Source: Flavobacterium sp. UBA6195
GTDB taxonomy: Bacteria; Bacteroidota; Bacteroidia; Flavobacteriales; Flavobacteriaceae
DNA: 25,233 nt
Assembly: GCF_002422095.1 (NCBI RefSeq)
Contig: NZ_DITB01000121.1
Coordinates: 1 to 25,233 of the forward strand
Reading direction: 5' to 3'
Under the pieces are notes generated by a model that saw only the letters and a list, made by a program, of their open reading frames with translations, searched no databases and was not told the DNA's origin. The translations under genes and the position numbers were made by a program. Below are positions 6,924 to 14,883 of this stretch, in pieces (position 1 is the stretch's first letter; every line of letters starts with the position of its first letter).

Positions 6924-9632
6924 TTATTCTAAAGATAACGTAATTTGTCCGTCGTCGTCTAATTCTATATTGAAATCTTGAATGTCGTTTCCTTCTTCTG
7001 AAGCTTCGTTTGTTGGAATTTCTGGCTCCTCTAATACTTCTTCATAAGGCAACGGATCTAATAGGTTAATCTGTTTGATTTTATCCGTAGTTAACTGGTT
7101 TCCTAATGCTTTGATTCCTTTTACTGCTATGAATTGTTCTAAATCCACTACTTGGTTTTCTTTTTGAACACCTTTTACTTTGGCATAAATTACCTCAGCA
7201 ACCGGACGCCAATCAGTAGAAACGATTTCTAACTGTGATTTTTCGTGCTCAGTGATGAAAATTTCTTCTTTATTTTCGTTTTCAACTAAGAAACGTTTTA
7301 CGAAATATCTGTCTTTTTCTCCACAATAATAAATACACGAAATCGGTTTGTTTGGATTCCATTTTTCTAACACAATCATGTCTTCTTCAAAATGCGTTGA
7401 AAGTTCTGGAATTATTGTTTTCAGTTTCCCTGATTGGTTGACAATTAACAAGCGGTCGTTTGGTTTAAATTCGCCTAACAATTCACCTCTTCCATCGACA
7501 TTTAAACGTTGCACGGTATCATCAAACCAAACTTTTCTCGGACGTAAAGTCGAAATTCCTTTCTCTTTTAGTTCGATTTTTTTGATTGGATATTTGGTAA
7601 CCGTATTTCCACGAGACGCTCTTCCTTTAATAGCAATATCGGAAAAATCGACATCCCATTTCAGTTTTTTCACACTTCCCACTTGGCGTAATAAAATCGT
7701 AACCACTTCTGCTTCTCCATTTGGATTCGCTGAGAAATACGACACCATTGAACCAGGTTTTTCTTGCGTCAAATCATAGAATTTATCACGAGTAACTCCA
7801 GAAACATTGAATCGCTTGATAAACGTAGAACCGTTTTTACCATCACGATACATCATGTTGTAAATGGTACGTTTGTCGTTTTTATCGAATACGGCAACAT
7901 GAATAATATCTTTACCAATGAACTTTTTGTCATCAATTTTGGTTACCATCATTTTTCCATCGCGAAGGAAAACGATAATGTCATCTATATCGGAACATTC
8001 ACCCACGTATTCGTCTTTTTTCAAGCCCATTCCTACGAAACCTTCTTCTCTATTCACATAGAATTTTTGGTTACGCAATACTACTTTTGTAGCTTGAATG
8101 TTATCGAAATTACGTAATTCGGTTAAGCGTTCTCTTCCTTTTCCGTATTTGTCTTTTAAGGTGGTGAAATAATCTACCGCATAATCAATCAAATGATCTA
8201 AATGGTATTTCACTTGCTCGATTTCGGCTTCCAATTTCGCAATCGCATCGTCAGCTTTATCCGAGTCAAATCGTGTAATACGAATCATTGGAATTTGCGT
8301 CAATCTTTGTAAATCTTCGTCTTCAATTTCTCGAATTAAAATGGTTTTGAAAGGCTCAAATCGATCGTACATGTATTTGTAAAGCGACTCTCTATCCGAA
8401 TACAATTTGAAGTCAATATACATTTCTTCACGGATGAAAATCTTCTCTAAATTTGCGAAATGCCACTTCGCTTCGAGTTCGTCTAATTGAATTTCTAACT
8501 CTCGTTTTAAAATATTCAACGTACGATTGGTAGAAATCTTCAAAATATCAGAAACGCCAATAAACAAAGGCTTATTACAATTTTCAATCACGCAACCTAA
8601 TGGCGCGATAGACAATTCGCAATCGGTGAACGCGTACAACGCATCAATCATTTTGTCTGGCGAAGTTCCGGGTTGTAAATGAATTACGATTTCAACCTCA
8701 GCCGCCGTATTATCTTCAATTTTCTTGATTTTGATTTTCCCTTTTTCATTGGCTTTCAAGATGCTATCAATCAATTTGGTAGTATCGGTTGAAAATGGAA
8801 TTTGGGTAATCACTAACGTATTTTTATCTAAAGGTGCGATTCTAGCTCTCACACGAACACGAGAACCTCGCATTCCATCATTATAGTTGGAAACATCAGC
8901 AATTCCGGCTGTTGGGAAATCTGGAAATAAAGTAAATGGTTTTCCTTTTAAAATTTTAATCGACGCATCAATTAATTCATTGAAATTGTGCGGTAAAATC
9001 TTCGTAGACAAACCTACTGCAATCCCTTCTCCACCTTGCGCTAACAACAATGGAAATTTTACAGGCAAATGAATCGGTTCGTTTTTACGACCATCATAGC
9101 TTAATTGCCATTGGGTAACTTTTGGAGAAAACAACACATCGTGACCAAATTTTGAAATTCGAGCTTCGATGTAACGAGGGGCTGCGGCTCCGTCACCGGT
9201 TAAAATATTTCCCCAGTTCCCTTGGCAGTCAATCAACAAATCTTTTTGCCCGATGTTCACCATAGCGTCACCAATACTCGCATCTCCGTGTGGATGATAC
9301 TGCATGGTGTGCCCAATGATATTCGCCACTTTGTTGTAACGACCGTCATCCAACTCTTTCATGGAGTGCATGATACGACGTTGTACGGGTTTGAAACCGT
9401 CTTCTATCGCAGGAACGGCACGCTCTAAAATTACATAGGAAGCGTAATCCAAGAACCAATCCTTGTACATTCCTGTAACTTTGGTAATGGTATCCTCTGG
9501 ATTTTCGTTGTTTTCGTAAAAATGATGTCCCGTTGACACATGAATATCCTCAAAACCTTCCTCTTTTTGGGGCTGGTCTTGGTTCTCTAAATTGTCGTCT
9601 TCTGGGATGATGTTATCTTCTTCGTCTTTCAT
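6924..9632 (-). CDS. parC: DNA topoisomerase IV subunit A (DNA gyrase/topoisomerase IV subunit A family)
   Basis: A 902-residue type IIA topoisomerase subunit that cuts and rejoins DNA. A poorly conserved acidic leader (about 45 residues) precedes the winged-helix/tower core. The catalytic tyrosine is Tyr154 in AAAPRYIEARIS. The quinolone-pocket region is HPHGDASIGDAM (residues 113-124). The C-terminal domain (from about residue 540) is a beta-pinwheel; it lacks a canonical GyrA box (QRRGGKG), with only a degenerate KGRASRGN near residue 670, which favours ParC over GyrA. The tail is acidic. parE lies upstream on the same strand, but about 670 bp of repeats and a decayed gene separate the two. 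The start codon is followed upstream within 4 nt by the first repeat. Confidence 0.93.
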   Translation of the reverse strand: MKDEEDNIIPEDDNLENQDQPQKEEGFEDIHVSTGHHFYENNENPEDTITKVTGMYKDWFLDYASYVILERAVPAIEDGFKPVQRRIMHSMKELDDGRYNKVANIIGHTMQYHPHGDASIGDAMVNIGQKDLLIDCQGNWGNILTGDGAAAPRYIEARISKFGHDVLFSPKVTQWQLSYDGRKNEPIHLPVKFPLLLAQGGEGIAVGLSTKILPHNFNELIDASIKILKGKPFTLFPDFPTAGIADVSNYNDGMRGSRVRVRARIAPLDKNTLVITQIPFSTDTTKLIDSILKANEKGKIKIKKIEDNTAAEVEIVIHLQPGTSPDKMIDALYAFTDCELSIAPLGCVIENCNKPLFIGVSDILKISTNRTLNILKRELEIQLDELEAKWHFANLEKIFIREEMYIDFKLYSDRESLYKYMYDRFEPFKTILIREIEDEDLQRLTQIPMIRITRFDSDKADDAIAKLEAEIEQVKYHLDHLIDYAVDYFTTLKDKYGKGRERLTELRNFDNIQATKVVLRNQKFYVNREEGFVGMGLKKDEYVGECSDIDDIIVFLRDGKMMVTKIDDKKFIGKDIIHVAVFDKNDKRTIYNMMYRDGKNGSTFIKRFNVSGVTRDKFYDLTQEKPGSMVSYFSANPNGEAEVVTILLRQVGSVKKLKWDVDFSDIAIKGRASRGNTVTKYPIKKIELKEKGISTLRPRKVWFDDTVQRLNVDGRGELLGEFKPNDRLLIVNQSGKLKTIIPELSTHFEEDMIVLEKWNPNKPISCIYYCGEKDRYFVKRFLVENENKEEIFITEHEKSQLEIVSTDWRPVAEVIYAKVKGVQKENQVVDLEQFIAVKGIKALGNQLTTDKIKQINLLDPLPYEEVLEEPEIPTNEASEEGNDIQDFNIELDDDGQITLSLE

Positions 9633-9635
9633 GTT

Positions 9636-9684
9636 TTTGTAGCACTATGTTTCTCAAAGTTTTACACTAAGTTTCACAATGTTT
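9636..9684. repeat. TTTGTG-family repeat, half copy L1
   Basis: A 49-nt segment matching the left arm of the full repeat at 9711-9810: the first 28 nt are identical and 44 of 49 positions agree by eye. It ends 4 nt from the parC start codon, so it forms the immediate 5' leader of parC. It has no matching right arm. Confidence 0.85.
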
Positions 9685-9710
9685 ATATTTCTACTTTATC
9701 TTTTTATGTA

Positions 9711-9810
9711 TTTGTAGCACTATGTTTCTCAAAGTTTTTCACGAAGTAACTCAATGTTTTAAAATTAATTTGTGTGACTTTTTGCTTTACATTGTGATAC
9801 TTTGTGTACC
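9711..9810. repeat. TTTGTG-family imperfect hairpin repeat, full copy L2
   Basis: A roughly 100-bp unit with two arms in opposite orientation: 9711-9759 (reading ACTTTGAG/ACATAGTG on the minus strand) and 9768-9810 (TTTGTGTGAC, ACATTGTGA, ACTTTGTGT on the plus strand). The arms are imperfectly complementary. It is a direct repeat of the copy at 10207-10305 and lies just downstream of the decayed GxxExxY gene. Confidence 0.85.
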
Positions 9811-9823
9811 AATAAAATCAATG

Positions 9824-10198
9824 TTATAATATTAATCTTTTTATACCGTCTTTTAATGATTTCTTATAAAAATTTAAAAGTAATCCTAATCTGCATTCCG
9901 ATAGTTTCATGTAAGTTAGACATTGAGCTGTATGTTCAATAGTAAAATCTTCAACTACTTTCAATTCCACTATAACTTTATTATTTACTAGAATATCTAC
10001 TCGGTAACCACAATCCATTTTTATATCTTCATAAATAACTAGAAATGGACATTCTTGTTTAACTTCTAATCCGCATTTAGTCAATTCATAAGCCAAACAT
10101 TCTTAGTAAACTTTTTCCAACAATCCTGGACCTAACTTTGTATGAACTTTGTAGGCGCAATCTAAAATTATTCGGCTTATTTCGTTTTCATCAGTCAT
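9824..10198 (-). pseudogene. GxxExxY protein (PD-(D/E)XK nuclease superfamily) with an in-frame stop
   Basis: Reading from the ATG at 10198 gives a frame of 124 codons that is intact except for TAA at codon 32 (10105-10103). The upstream part ends in LGPGLLEKVY, containing the family's GxxExxY motif (GLLEKVY). Immediately after it, where I expect a glutamate codon (VYEECL in homologues), there is TAA instead of GAA, then ECLAYELTK continues in frame. The C-terminal part keeps the nuclease-like core: Asp68 in YRVDILV, Glu78-Leu-Lys80 in VELK, and Gln92/Tyr96 in QCLTYMK. The family (PF13366, PDDEXK_3) is common in Bacteroidota and has no settled function. A single G-to-T change would explain the stop; a sequencing error cannot be excluded. 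Without it the product would be about 124 residues, the usual length. The gene sits between repeats and interrupts the parE-parC pair. Confidence 0.85.
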
Positions 10199-10206
10199 AT
10201 TTTTTT

Positions 10207-10305
10207 TTGTTACACTATGTTACTCAAAGTTTTCACTAAGTTTCGCAATGTTAAAAAATATCTTTGTGTGACTTTGTGCATTACATTGTGAAACTTTGTG
10301 CTACC
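10207..10305. repeat. TTTGTG-family imperfect hairpin repeat, full copy R
   Basis: A 99-bp copy of the repeat at 9711-9810. The left arm (10207-10250) and right arm (10262-10305) are imperfect inverted copies built of roughly 10-12-nt units such as CTTTGTGTGA and CATTGTGAAA. It ends one base before the parE stop codon and lies directly upstream of the GxxExxY gene. Confidence 0.85.
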
Positions 10306-10306
10306 A

Positions 10307-12160
10307 TTACTTCTCTACCACATCCAATTCTACTTTCAAATTATTGATGATAAACCCTTGTCGGTCTGGGGTGTTTTTACCCATGTAGAATTCTAACAAG
10401 GTTTCAATCGTTGTGGCTTTATCTAACATGACTGGATCTAAACGAATGTCTTGCCCTATGAAGTGCTTAAACTCATCTGGCGAAATTTCTCCTAATCCTT
10501 TGAATCGGGTGATTTCTGGTTTTGGTTTTAGTTTTTCGATGGCGTTAACTCGTTCTTCTTCGCTGTAACAATATATCGTTTCTTTTTTGTTTCGTACACG
10601 GAATAATGGCGTTTGTAGAATATACAAATGTCCGTCTTTGATTAACTCTGGGAAAAACTGCAAGAAAAACGTAATCAACAACAAGCGAATGTGCATACCA
10701 TCCACATCGGCATCGGTGGCGATTACGATGTTATTGTAACGCAAATCTTCCATCGATTCTTCAATGTCTAATGCGGCTTGCAATAAGTTAAATTCTTCGT
10801 TTTCGTATACGATTTTTTTCGTCATTCCGTATGAATTCAAAGGCTTTCCACGTAAACTGAAAACCGCTTGTGTATTTACATCGCGACTCTTGGTAATCGA
10901 ACCTGAAGCCGAATCTCCCTCTGTAATAAAAAGCGTACTTTCTAAACTTCTTGGATTTTTAGCATCGGTTAAATGAACACGGCAATCGCGTAATTTTTTA
11001 TTGTGTAAACTAGCTTTTTTAGCACGTTCTTTGGCTAATTTTCGAATACCAGAAAGTTCTTTACGTTCGCGCTCGGCTTGTAAAATCTTGCGCAATAACG
11101 CATCGGCAACTTCTGGATTTTTATGTAAGAAGTTATCTAAATTCGTTTTGATGAAATCATTTACGAACGTACGAACTGTTGGACCATTCGGACCGATATC
11201 TGTCGAACCTAATTTGGTTTTGGTTTGCGATTCGAATACGGGTTCTTCTACTTTAACCGAAACAGCAGAAACAATCGATTTGCGAATATCTGAAGCTTCG
11301 AAAGGTTTGTTATAAAACTCTTTGATGGTTTTTACAATCGCCTCACGGAAAGCCCCTAAATGCGTTCCACCTTGCGTAGTATTTTGTCCGTTTACAAACG
11401 AATGGTATTCTTCTGAATATTGGGATTTACTGTGTGTAATGGCAACTTCGATATCGTCTCCTTCCAAATGAATGATTGGATATACCATATCTTCAGCTGA
11501 AATATTTTCTTCCAATAAATCTTTCAATCCGTAATCCGAAACGTATTTTTCACCATTGTAATAAATCGTTAAACCGCGATTTAAATAACAATAGTTTTTG
11601 AGCATTTTAATGATATACTCGTTTCGGTATTTGTAATTTTTGAAAATCGTATCATCGGCCACGAAAGAAACTTTGGTTCCTTTTCGCTTAGTAGTTTCTT
11701 GAATATCTTCCTCTAGCGTCAAATTTCCAGCTGAGAATTCTGCTGCTTTTTGTTGGTTATCACGAACCGATTCCACTCGGAAATAATTCGAAAGGGCATT
11801 TACGGCTTTTGTTCCGACACCATTTAAACCTACAGACTTTTTGAAGGCTTTTGAATCGTATTTTCCTCCTGTGTTCATTTTGGAAACTACATCAACGACT
11901 TTTCCTAACGGAATGCCACGACCATAATCGCGAACGGTTACCAATTTATCTTTGATAGTAACTTCAATGGTTTTTCCGGCACCCATAACGAATTCATCGA
12001 TACAGTTGTCCATAACTTCCTTTAACAGAATGTAAATACCATCATCAGGCGATGAACCGTCACCTAATTTTCCGATATACATACCCGGACGCATTCGAAT
12101 GTGCTCTTTCCAATCGAGCGAACGTATGTTGTCTTCGGTATATTGATTTTGCTCTAACAT
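10307..12160 (-). CDS. parE: DNA topoisomerase IV subunit B
   Basis: A 617-residue ATPase subunit that drives strand passage and pairs with ParC. The N-terminal GHKL ATPase shows KEVMDNCIDEF (Glu48, Asn52), RDYGRGIP (Asp78) and GLNGVGTKAV (111-120). A transducer domain follows, with QTKTKLGS as its lysine-containing switch segment. The TOPRIM domain has EGDSASG and the metal-binding DADVDG. The protein ends in the PDRQGFI region. I chose the ATG at 12160, which gives MLEQNQYTEDNIRSLDWKEH, the usual start of flavobacterial ParE; an in-frame ATG at 12202 adds 14 residues with no family support. The length of about 620 fits ParE rather than the longer GyrB. parC lies downstream on the same strand beyond the repeat module. 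Confidence 0.95.
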   Translation of the reverse strand: MLEQNQYTEDNIRSLDWKEHIRMRPGMYIGKLGDGSSPDDGIYILLKEVMDNCIDEFVMGAGKTIEVTIKDKLVTVRDYGRGIPLGKVVDVVSKMNTGGKYDSKAFKKSVGLNGVGTKAVNALSNYFRVESVRDNQQKAAEFSAGNLTLEEDIQETTKRKGTKVSFVADDTIFKNYKYRNEYIIKMLKNYCYLNRGLTIYYNGEKYVSDYGLKDLLEENISAEDMVYPIIHLEGDDIEVAITHSKSQYSEEYHSFVNGQNTTQGGTHLGAFREAIVKTIKEFYNKPFEASDIRKSIVSAVSVKVEEPVFESQTKTKLGSTDIGPNGPTVRTFVNDFIKTNLDNFLHKNPEVADALLRKILQAERERKELSGIRKLAKERAKKASLHNKKLRDCRVHLTDAKNPRSLESTLFITEGDSASGSITKSRDVNTQAVFSLRGKPLNSYGMTKKIVYENEEFNLLQAALDIEESMEDLRYNNIVIATDADVDGMHIRLLLITFFLQFFPELIKDGHLYILQTPLFRVRNKKETIYCYSEEERVNAIEKLKPKPEITRFKGLGEISPDEFKHFIGQDIRLDPVMLDKATTIETLLEFYMGKNTPDRQGFIINNLKVELDVVEK

Positions 12161-12251
12161 AGACAGATTTTGGATTTTGTGCAATATAGCATTTATCTCC
12201 AAAATTGAGAAAGGAAAAACCGATAAGTTATTGACAAAATGCGGTTGACAA

Positions 12252-12299
12252 GAGCAAGTTCAAGGGCAGGTTCAAGGGCAGGTTCAAAGTCAAGTTCAA
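12252..12299. repeat. 12-bp tandem repeat, four units
   Basis: Four consecutive 12-mers: GAGCAAGTTCAA, GGGCAGGTTCAA twice, and AGTCAAGTTCAA. The middle two are identical and all share the TTCAA end. They lie in the spacer between the lipoprotein gene and parE, and are markedly richer in G and C than the flanks. Confidence 0.9.
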
Positions 12300-12365
12300 T
12301 AATAAAAAGAAGAAAGAGAAAAGCTTTCAATTACTCATAATATCTAAAATTTCTACTATCTGAAA

Positions 12366-13031
12366 TTACTTCATCAAATAAAAAGTAGCATATTCAAATC
12401 CATCTAAACGAAGTAATTTTCTAAAATCGGCACGTGATGGTGTTAAAAGAACGTGAAGTGTATCATTTTCCTTCATTTCGACAGCAAATGGAATTTTAAG
12501 TTCGGAATTTAATTTGGTAAAATCTTTTTTGGTTCCAAGTTGAATGTGTTTTGCTCCAATAGTGGACAATTTCAAAATACTGGTTTGGTACTTTCCATCA
12601 ACTTCTTTATTTAAAACCAATGAGGATTTATACTGTTTAGCGATTTCGTTTTCGGAAAAAGAAAAAATAGTATCCAAACGTTCGATTTCAAACGCAATTG
12701 TATCGCCTTTTATAAAGGTTTTATATGGTTTATTTTCGAATTTATCAAAAACTTGGTTATTGCGTAATTCAAATTCAGGAATAGAGTCCAATTCAGACTT
12801 TAAAGCCGTAATGGTTTCAATTTCTTTTACATAAGCGCATTTTGGTTGGATTACCAAACGATGTGAATAATCCAAGGTATACGTTCGAACAAACTTCTTC
12901 GGGAATACTTTTATCTCATCCACATTTGTGGGTTGGGCTTCAGAAAAATAAATAAAACTGTTGTGTAATCCCGAATCTTTACAGGAAATCGTAGCCAAAG
13001 CAAATGCGGCTAGAATAAGATATTTTTTCAT
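12366..13031 (-). CDS. Putative lipoprotein of unknown function
   Basis: A 221-residue protein. The signal MKKYLILAAFALATISC ends in a cysteine at residue 17, which suggests a lipoprotein, although the residue at -3 (Thr) is not the classic Leu. The mature part is mixed alpha/beta with no membrane helix; examples are the RTYTLDYSHRLVIQPK and TPSRADFRKLLRLDG stretches. I do not recognise a family. I chose the ATG at 13031 because it begins the signal peptide; the upstream extension to 13073 runs into the terminator of the neighbouring barrel gene. It is on the same strand as parE, about 205 nt upstream of the parE start. Confidence 0.75.
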   Translation of the reverse strand: MKKYLILAAFALATISCKDSGLHNSFIYFSEAQPTNVDEIKVFPKKFVRTYTLDYSHRLVIQPKCAYVKEIETITALKSELDSIPEFELRNNQVFDKFENKPYKTFIKGDTIAFEIERLDTIFSFSENEIAKQYKSSLVLNKEVDGKYQTSILKLSTIGAKHIQLGTKKDFTKLNSELKIPFAVEMKENDTLHVLLTPSRADFRKLLRLDGFEYATFYLMK

Positions 13032-13071
13032 GATAGTTTGTTTTGTTTTGCAAACACAAATCTTATGCCAC

Positions 13072-13100
13072 AAAAAAACCGCTGAATGGCTTCAACGGTT
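13072..13100 (-). terminator. Intrinsic terminator downstream of the outer-membrane barrel gene
   Basis: On the minus strand the hairpin is AACCGTTGAA, a 4-nt loop, then TTCAGCGGTT, a 10-bp stem with one G-U pair. A run of T follows (13078-13072 complement). It ends the ychF/barrel transcript and separates it from the lipoprotein gene downstream. Confidence 0.85.
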
Positions 13101-13135
13101 TTGCTTGTTTTCTTATGCTCGGTTCTAAATATTAT

Positions 13136-13786
13136 CTATAAATTGAAATTCCAATTTAAAATTAAATTAAGTGAATTTGTTTTAATTGTTCCATCGTTAT
13201 ATACATCAAAATCACTTGTATTTAACATCCCCAAATTTTCTCTAATCTCTAATTTTAAATTATTTTTATCATTTAGCTGAAATACCTTTCCAAATCCAAA
13301 AACCAAACCTGCATCTATTTTCTTATTCATATCTGTTGTATCAGTGTCATTGTCAGAATTTTTTGAGCTAAATTTAGAATTTAATAGATAACCTAAGAAT
13401 AAACCTCCATTAACATAGAAATCATCTTTTTTGCCAAAATAATAATTTACATAAACGGGCAATACTAAATAGTTGTATATAGATTTAGAATCACTTTTAA
13501 TCATTGTAGGAAATCCATATTCATCAATTAAATAAACATTACCATTATCTTTTGCTGTTTTATTTTCATAGTTTAAATTAGCTGAAATTGACAAGTTTTC
13601 TTTTAAGAAAAATTCAGCCGAAACTCCCACTAAATAAGAAATACCTGGGGCTAAATCTTCAGCTAAATCATTTCCTCTAAGACTAGCATAATTTAACCCA
13701 CCATTTACTCCAAATTTAATTTTATCTTGAGCTACCAATATTAGTGGAAAGCAAATAAAAATAATTACAAAAAATAATTTCTTCAT
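13136..13786 (-). CDS. Outer-membrane beta-barrel protein (porin-like, PF13568-type)
   Basis: A 216-residue secreted protein. The signal MKKLFFVIIFICFPLILVAQ is followed by an eight-strand-type barrel pattern of alternating strands: KFGVNGGLNYASL, YLVGVSAEFFL, LSISANLNYENK, LVLPVYVNYYFG, FYVNGGLFLGYLLNS, AGLVFGFGKVFQL, and a final LNLILNWNFNL ending in Leu. The strand starts and Gly/aromatic pattern fit the small flavobacterial porin-family or outer-membrane beta-barrel domain. There is a polar insert (SSKNSDNDTDTTDMNKK) that would be a surface loop. Its ligand is unknown. It begins 2 nt after the ychF stop, so it is cotranscribed with ychF, an odd pairing likely reflecting only position. Confidence 0.85.
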   Translation of the reverse strand: MKKLFFVIIFICFPLILVAQDKIKFGVNGGLNYASLRGNDLAEDLAPGISYLVGVSAEFFLKENLSISANLNYENKTAKDNGNVYLIDEYGFPTMIKSDSKSIYNYLVLPVYVNYYFGKKDDFYVNGGLFLGYLLNSKFSSKNSDNDTDTTDMNKKIDAGLVFGFGKVFQLNDKNNLKLEIRENLGMLNTSDFDVYNDGTIKTNSLNLILNWNFNL

Positions 13787-13788
13787 AT

Positions 13789-14883
13789 TTATACATTAAA
13801 TCTAAAATGCATTACATCACCATCTTTAACAATATATTCTTTTCCTTCTACTCTTAATTTTCCAGCTTCTTTTACTTTTGCTTCTGAACCGTAGTTAGAA
13901 AAATCTTCGAATGCAATAACTTCTGCACGGATAAATCCTTTTTCGAAATCAGTATGAATTACTCCAGCTGCTTTTGGTGCTGTATCTCCGATGTTGATTG
14001 TCCAAGCACGAACTTCTTTAACACCAGCCGTGAAATAGGTTTGTAATTTCAATAATTTGTAAGCGGCACGAATTAACACTGCCGAACCTGGCTCAGATAA
14101 TCCCATGTCTTGTAAAAACATTTGACGCTCCTCATAGCTTTCTAATTCGGTAATATCTGCTTCTGCTCCTACTGAAAGTACAATCACCTCAGCATTTTCA
14201 TCTTTAACTAATTCACGAACTTGATCTACATATTTGTTTCCGTTTACTGCCGAAGCTTCGTCAACATTACAAACGTATAAAACCGGCTTTGTTGTGATTA
14301 ATTGAAAACTTTCTAACATTTCTTCCTCATCTTGATTTTGAGGAACTACAGTACGAGCTGATTTTCCTGCTAATAAAGTTTCGCGAATTCTATCTAATAA
14401 AGCTTTTTCAACTTGTGCTTCTTTGTTTCCTGTTTTGGCAGCACGATTGGTTTTTTCCAAACGTTTTTCTACCGTTTCTAAATCTTTTAATTGCAATTCG
14501 ATATCGATGGTTTCTTTATCGCGAATTGGATTTACATTTCCATCCACATGCACAATATTATCGTTATCAAAACAACGTAAAACGTGAATAATTGCGTTAC
14601 ATTCTCTGATGTTTCCTAAGAATTGATTGCCTAAACCTTCTCCTTTACTTGCTCCTTTTACTAAACCTGCAATATCAACGATATCAACCGTTGCCATTTG
14701 AACGCGTTCTGGTTTGACCAATTCCTCTAAACGAGCAATACGCGGATCTGGAACGTTTACTACTCCAATATTAGGTTCTATAGTACAAAACGGAAAGTTA
14801 GCACTTTGCGCTTTTGCATTTGATAAACAATTAAATAAAGTTGATTTTCCAACATTTGGTAATCCTACAATTCCTGCTTTCAT
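13789..14883 (-). CDS. ychF: Redox-regulated ribosome-associated ATPase YchF (Obg family, OLA1 homologue)
   Basis: A 364-residue P-loop NTPase of the Obg family that prefers ATP and binds ribosomes and the proteasome or stress factors in other organisms. The P-loop is GLPNVGKST (7-15), the switch region includes FPFCTIEPN, and Walker B is VDIVDIAGLVKGASKGEGLG. The NVDE sequence, in place of the GTP-selective NKxD motif, explains the ATP preference. A coiled-coil insert spans roughly residues 130-205, and the C-terminal TGS domain ends in KDGDVMHFRFNV. The length matches the family. The 5' leader contains a conspicuous palindromic repeat next to the start codon. Confidence 0.97.
   Translation of the reverse strand: MKAGIVGLPNVGKSTLFNCLSNAKAQSANFPFCTIEPNIGVVNVPDPRIARLEELVKPERVQMATVDIVDIAGLVKGASKGEGLGNQFLGNIRECNAIIHVLRCFDNDNIVHVDGNVNPIRDKETIDIELQLKDLETVEKRLEKTNRAAKTGNKEAQVEKALLDRIRETLLAGKSARTVVPQNQDEEEMLESFQLITTKPVLYVCNVDEASAVNGNKYVDQVRELVKDENAEVIVLSVGAEADITELESYEERQMFLQDMGLSEPGSAVLIRAAYKLLKLQTYFTAGVKEVRAWTINIGDTAPKAAGVIHTDFEKGFIRAEVIAFEDFSNYGSEAKVKEAGKLRVEGKEYIVKDGDVMHFRFNV

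Noticed and set aside
7348..8117. Two plus-strand open frames inside parC
   Set aside because: They are antisense to conserved ParC coding sequence, with no recognisable protein content.
9824..10096. Treating the 90-residue frame starting at TTG 10096 as a complete gene
   Set aside because: The frame continues upstream, past a single TAA, into a normal GxxExxY N-terminus starting at ATG 10198. It is better described as one interrupted gene.
9636..10305. CRISPR array in the parE-parC spacer
   Set aside because: Repeat copies are about 100 bp, few and imperfect. They are built of inverted arms and flank a gene, with no regular short spacers or cas genes.
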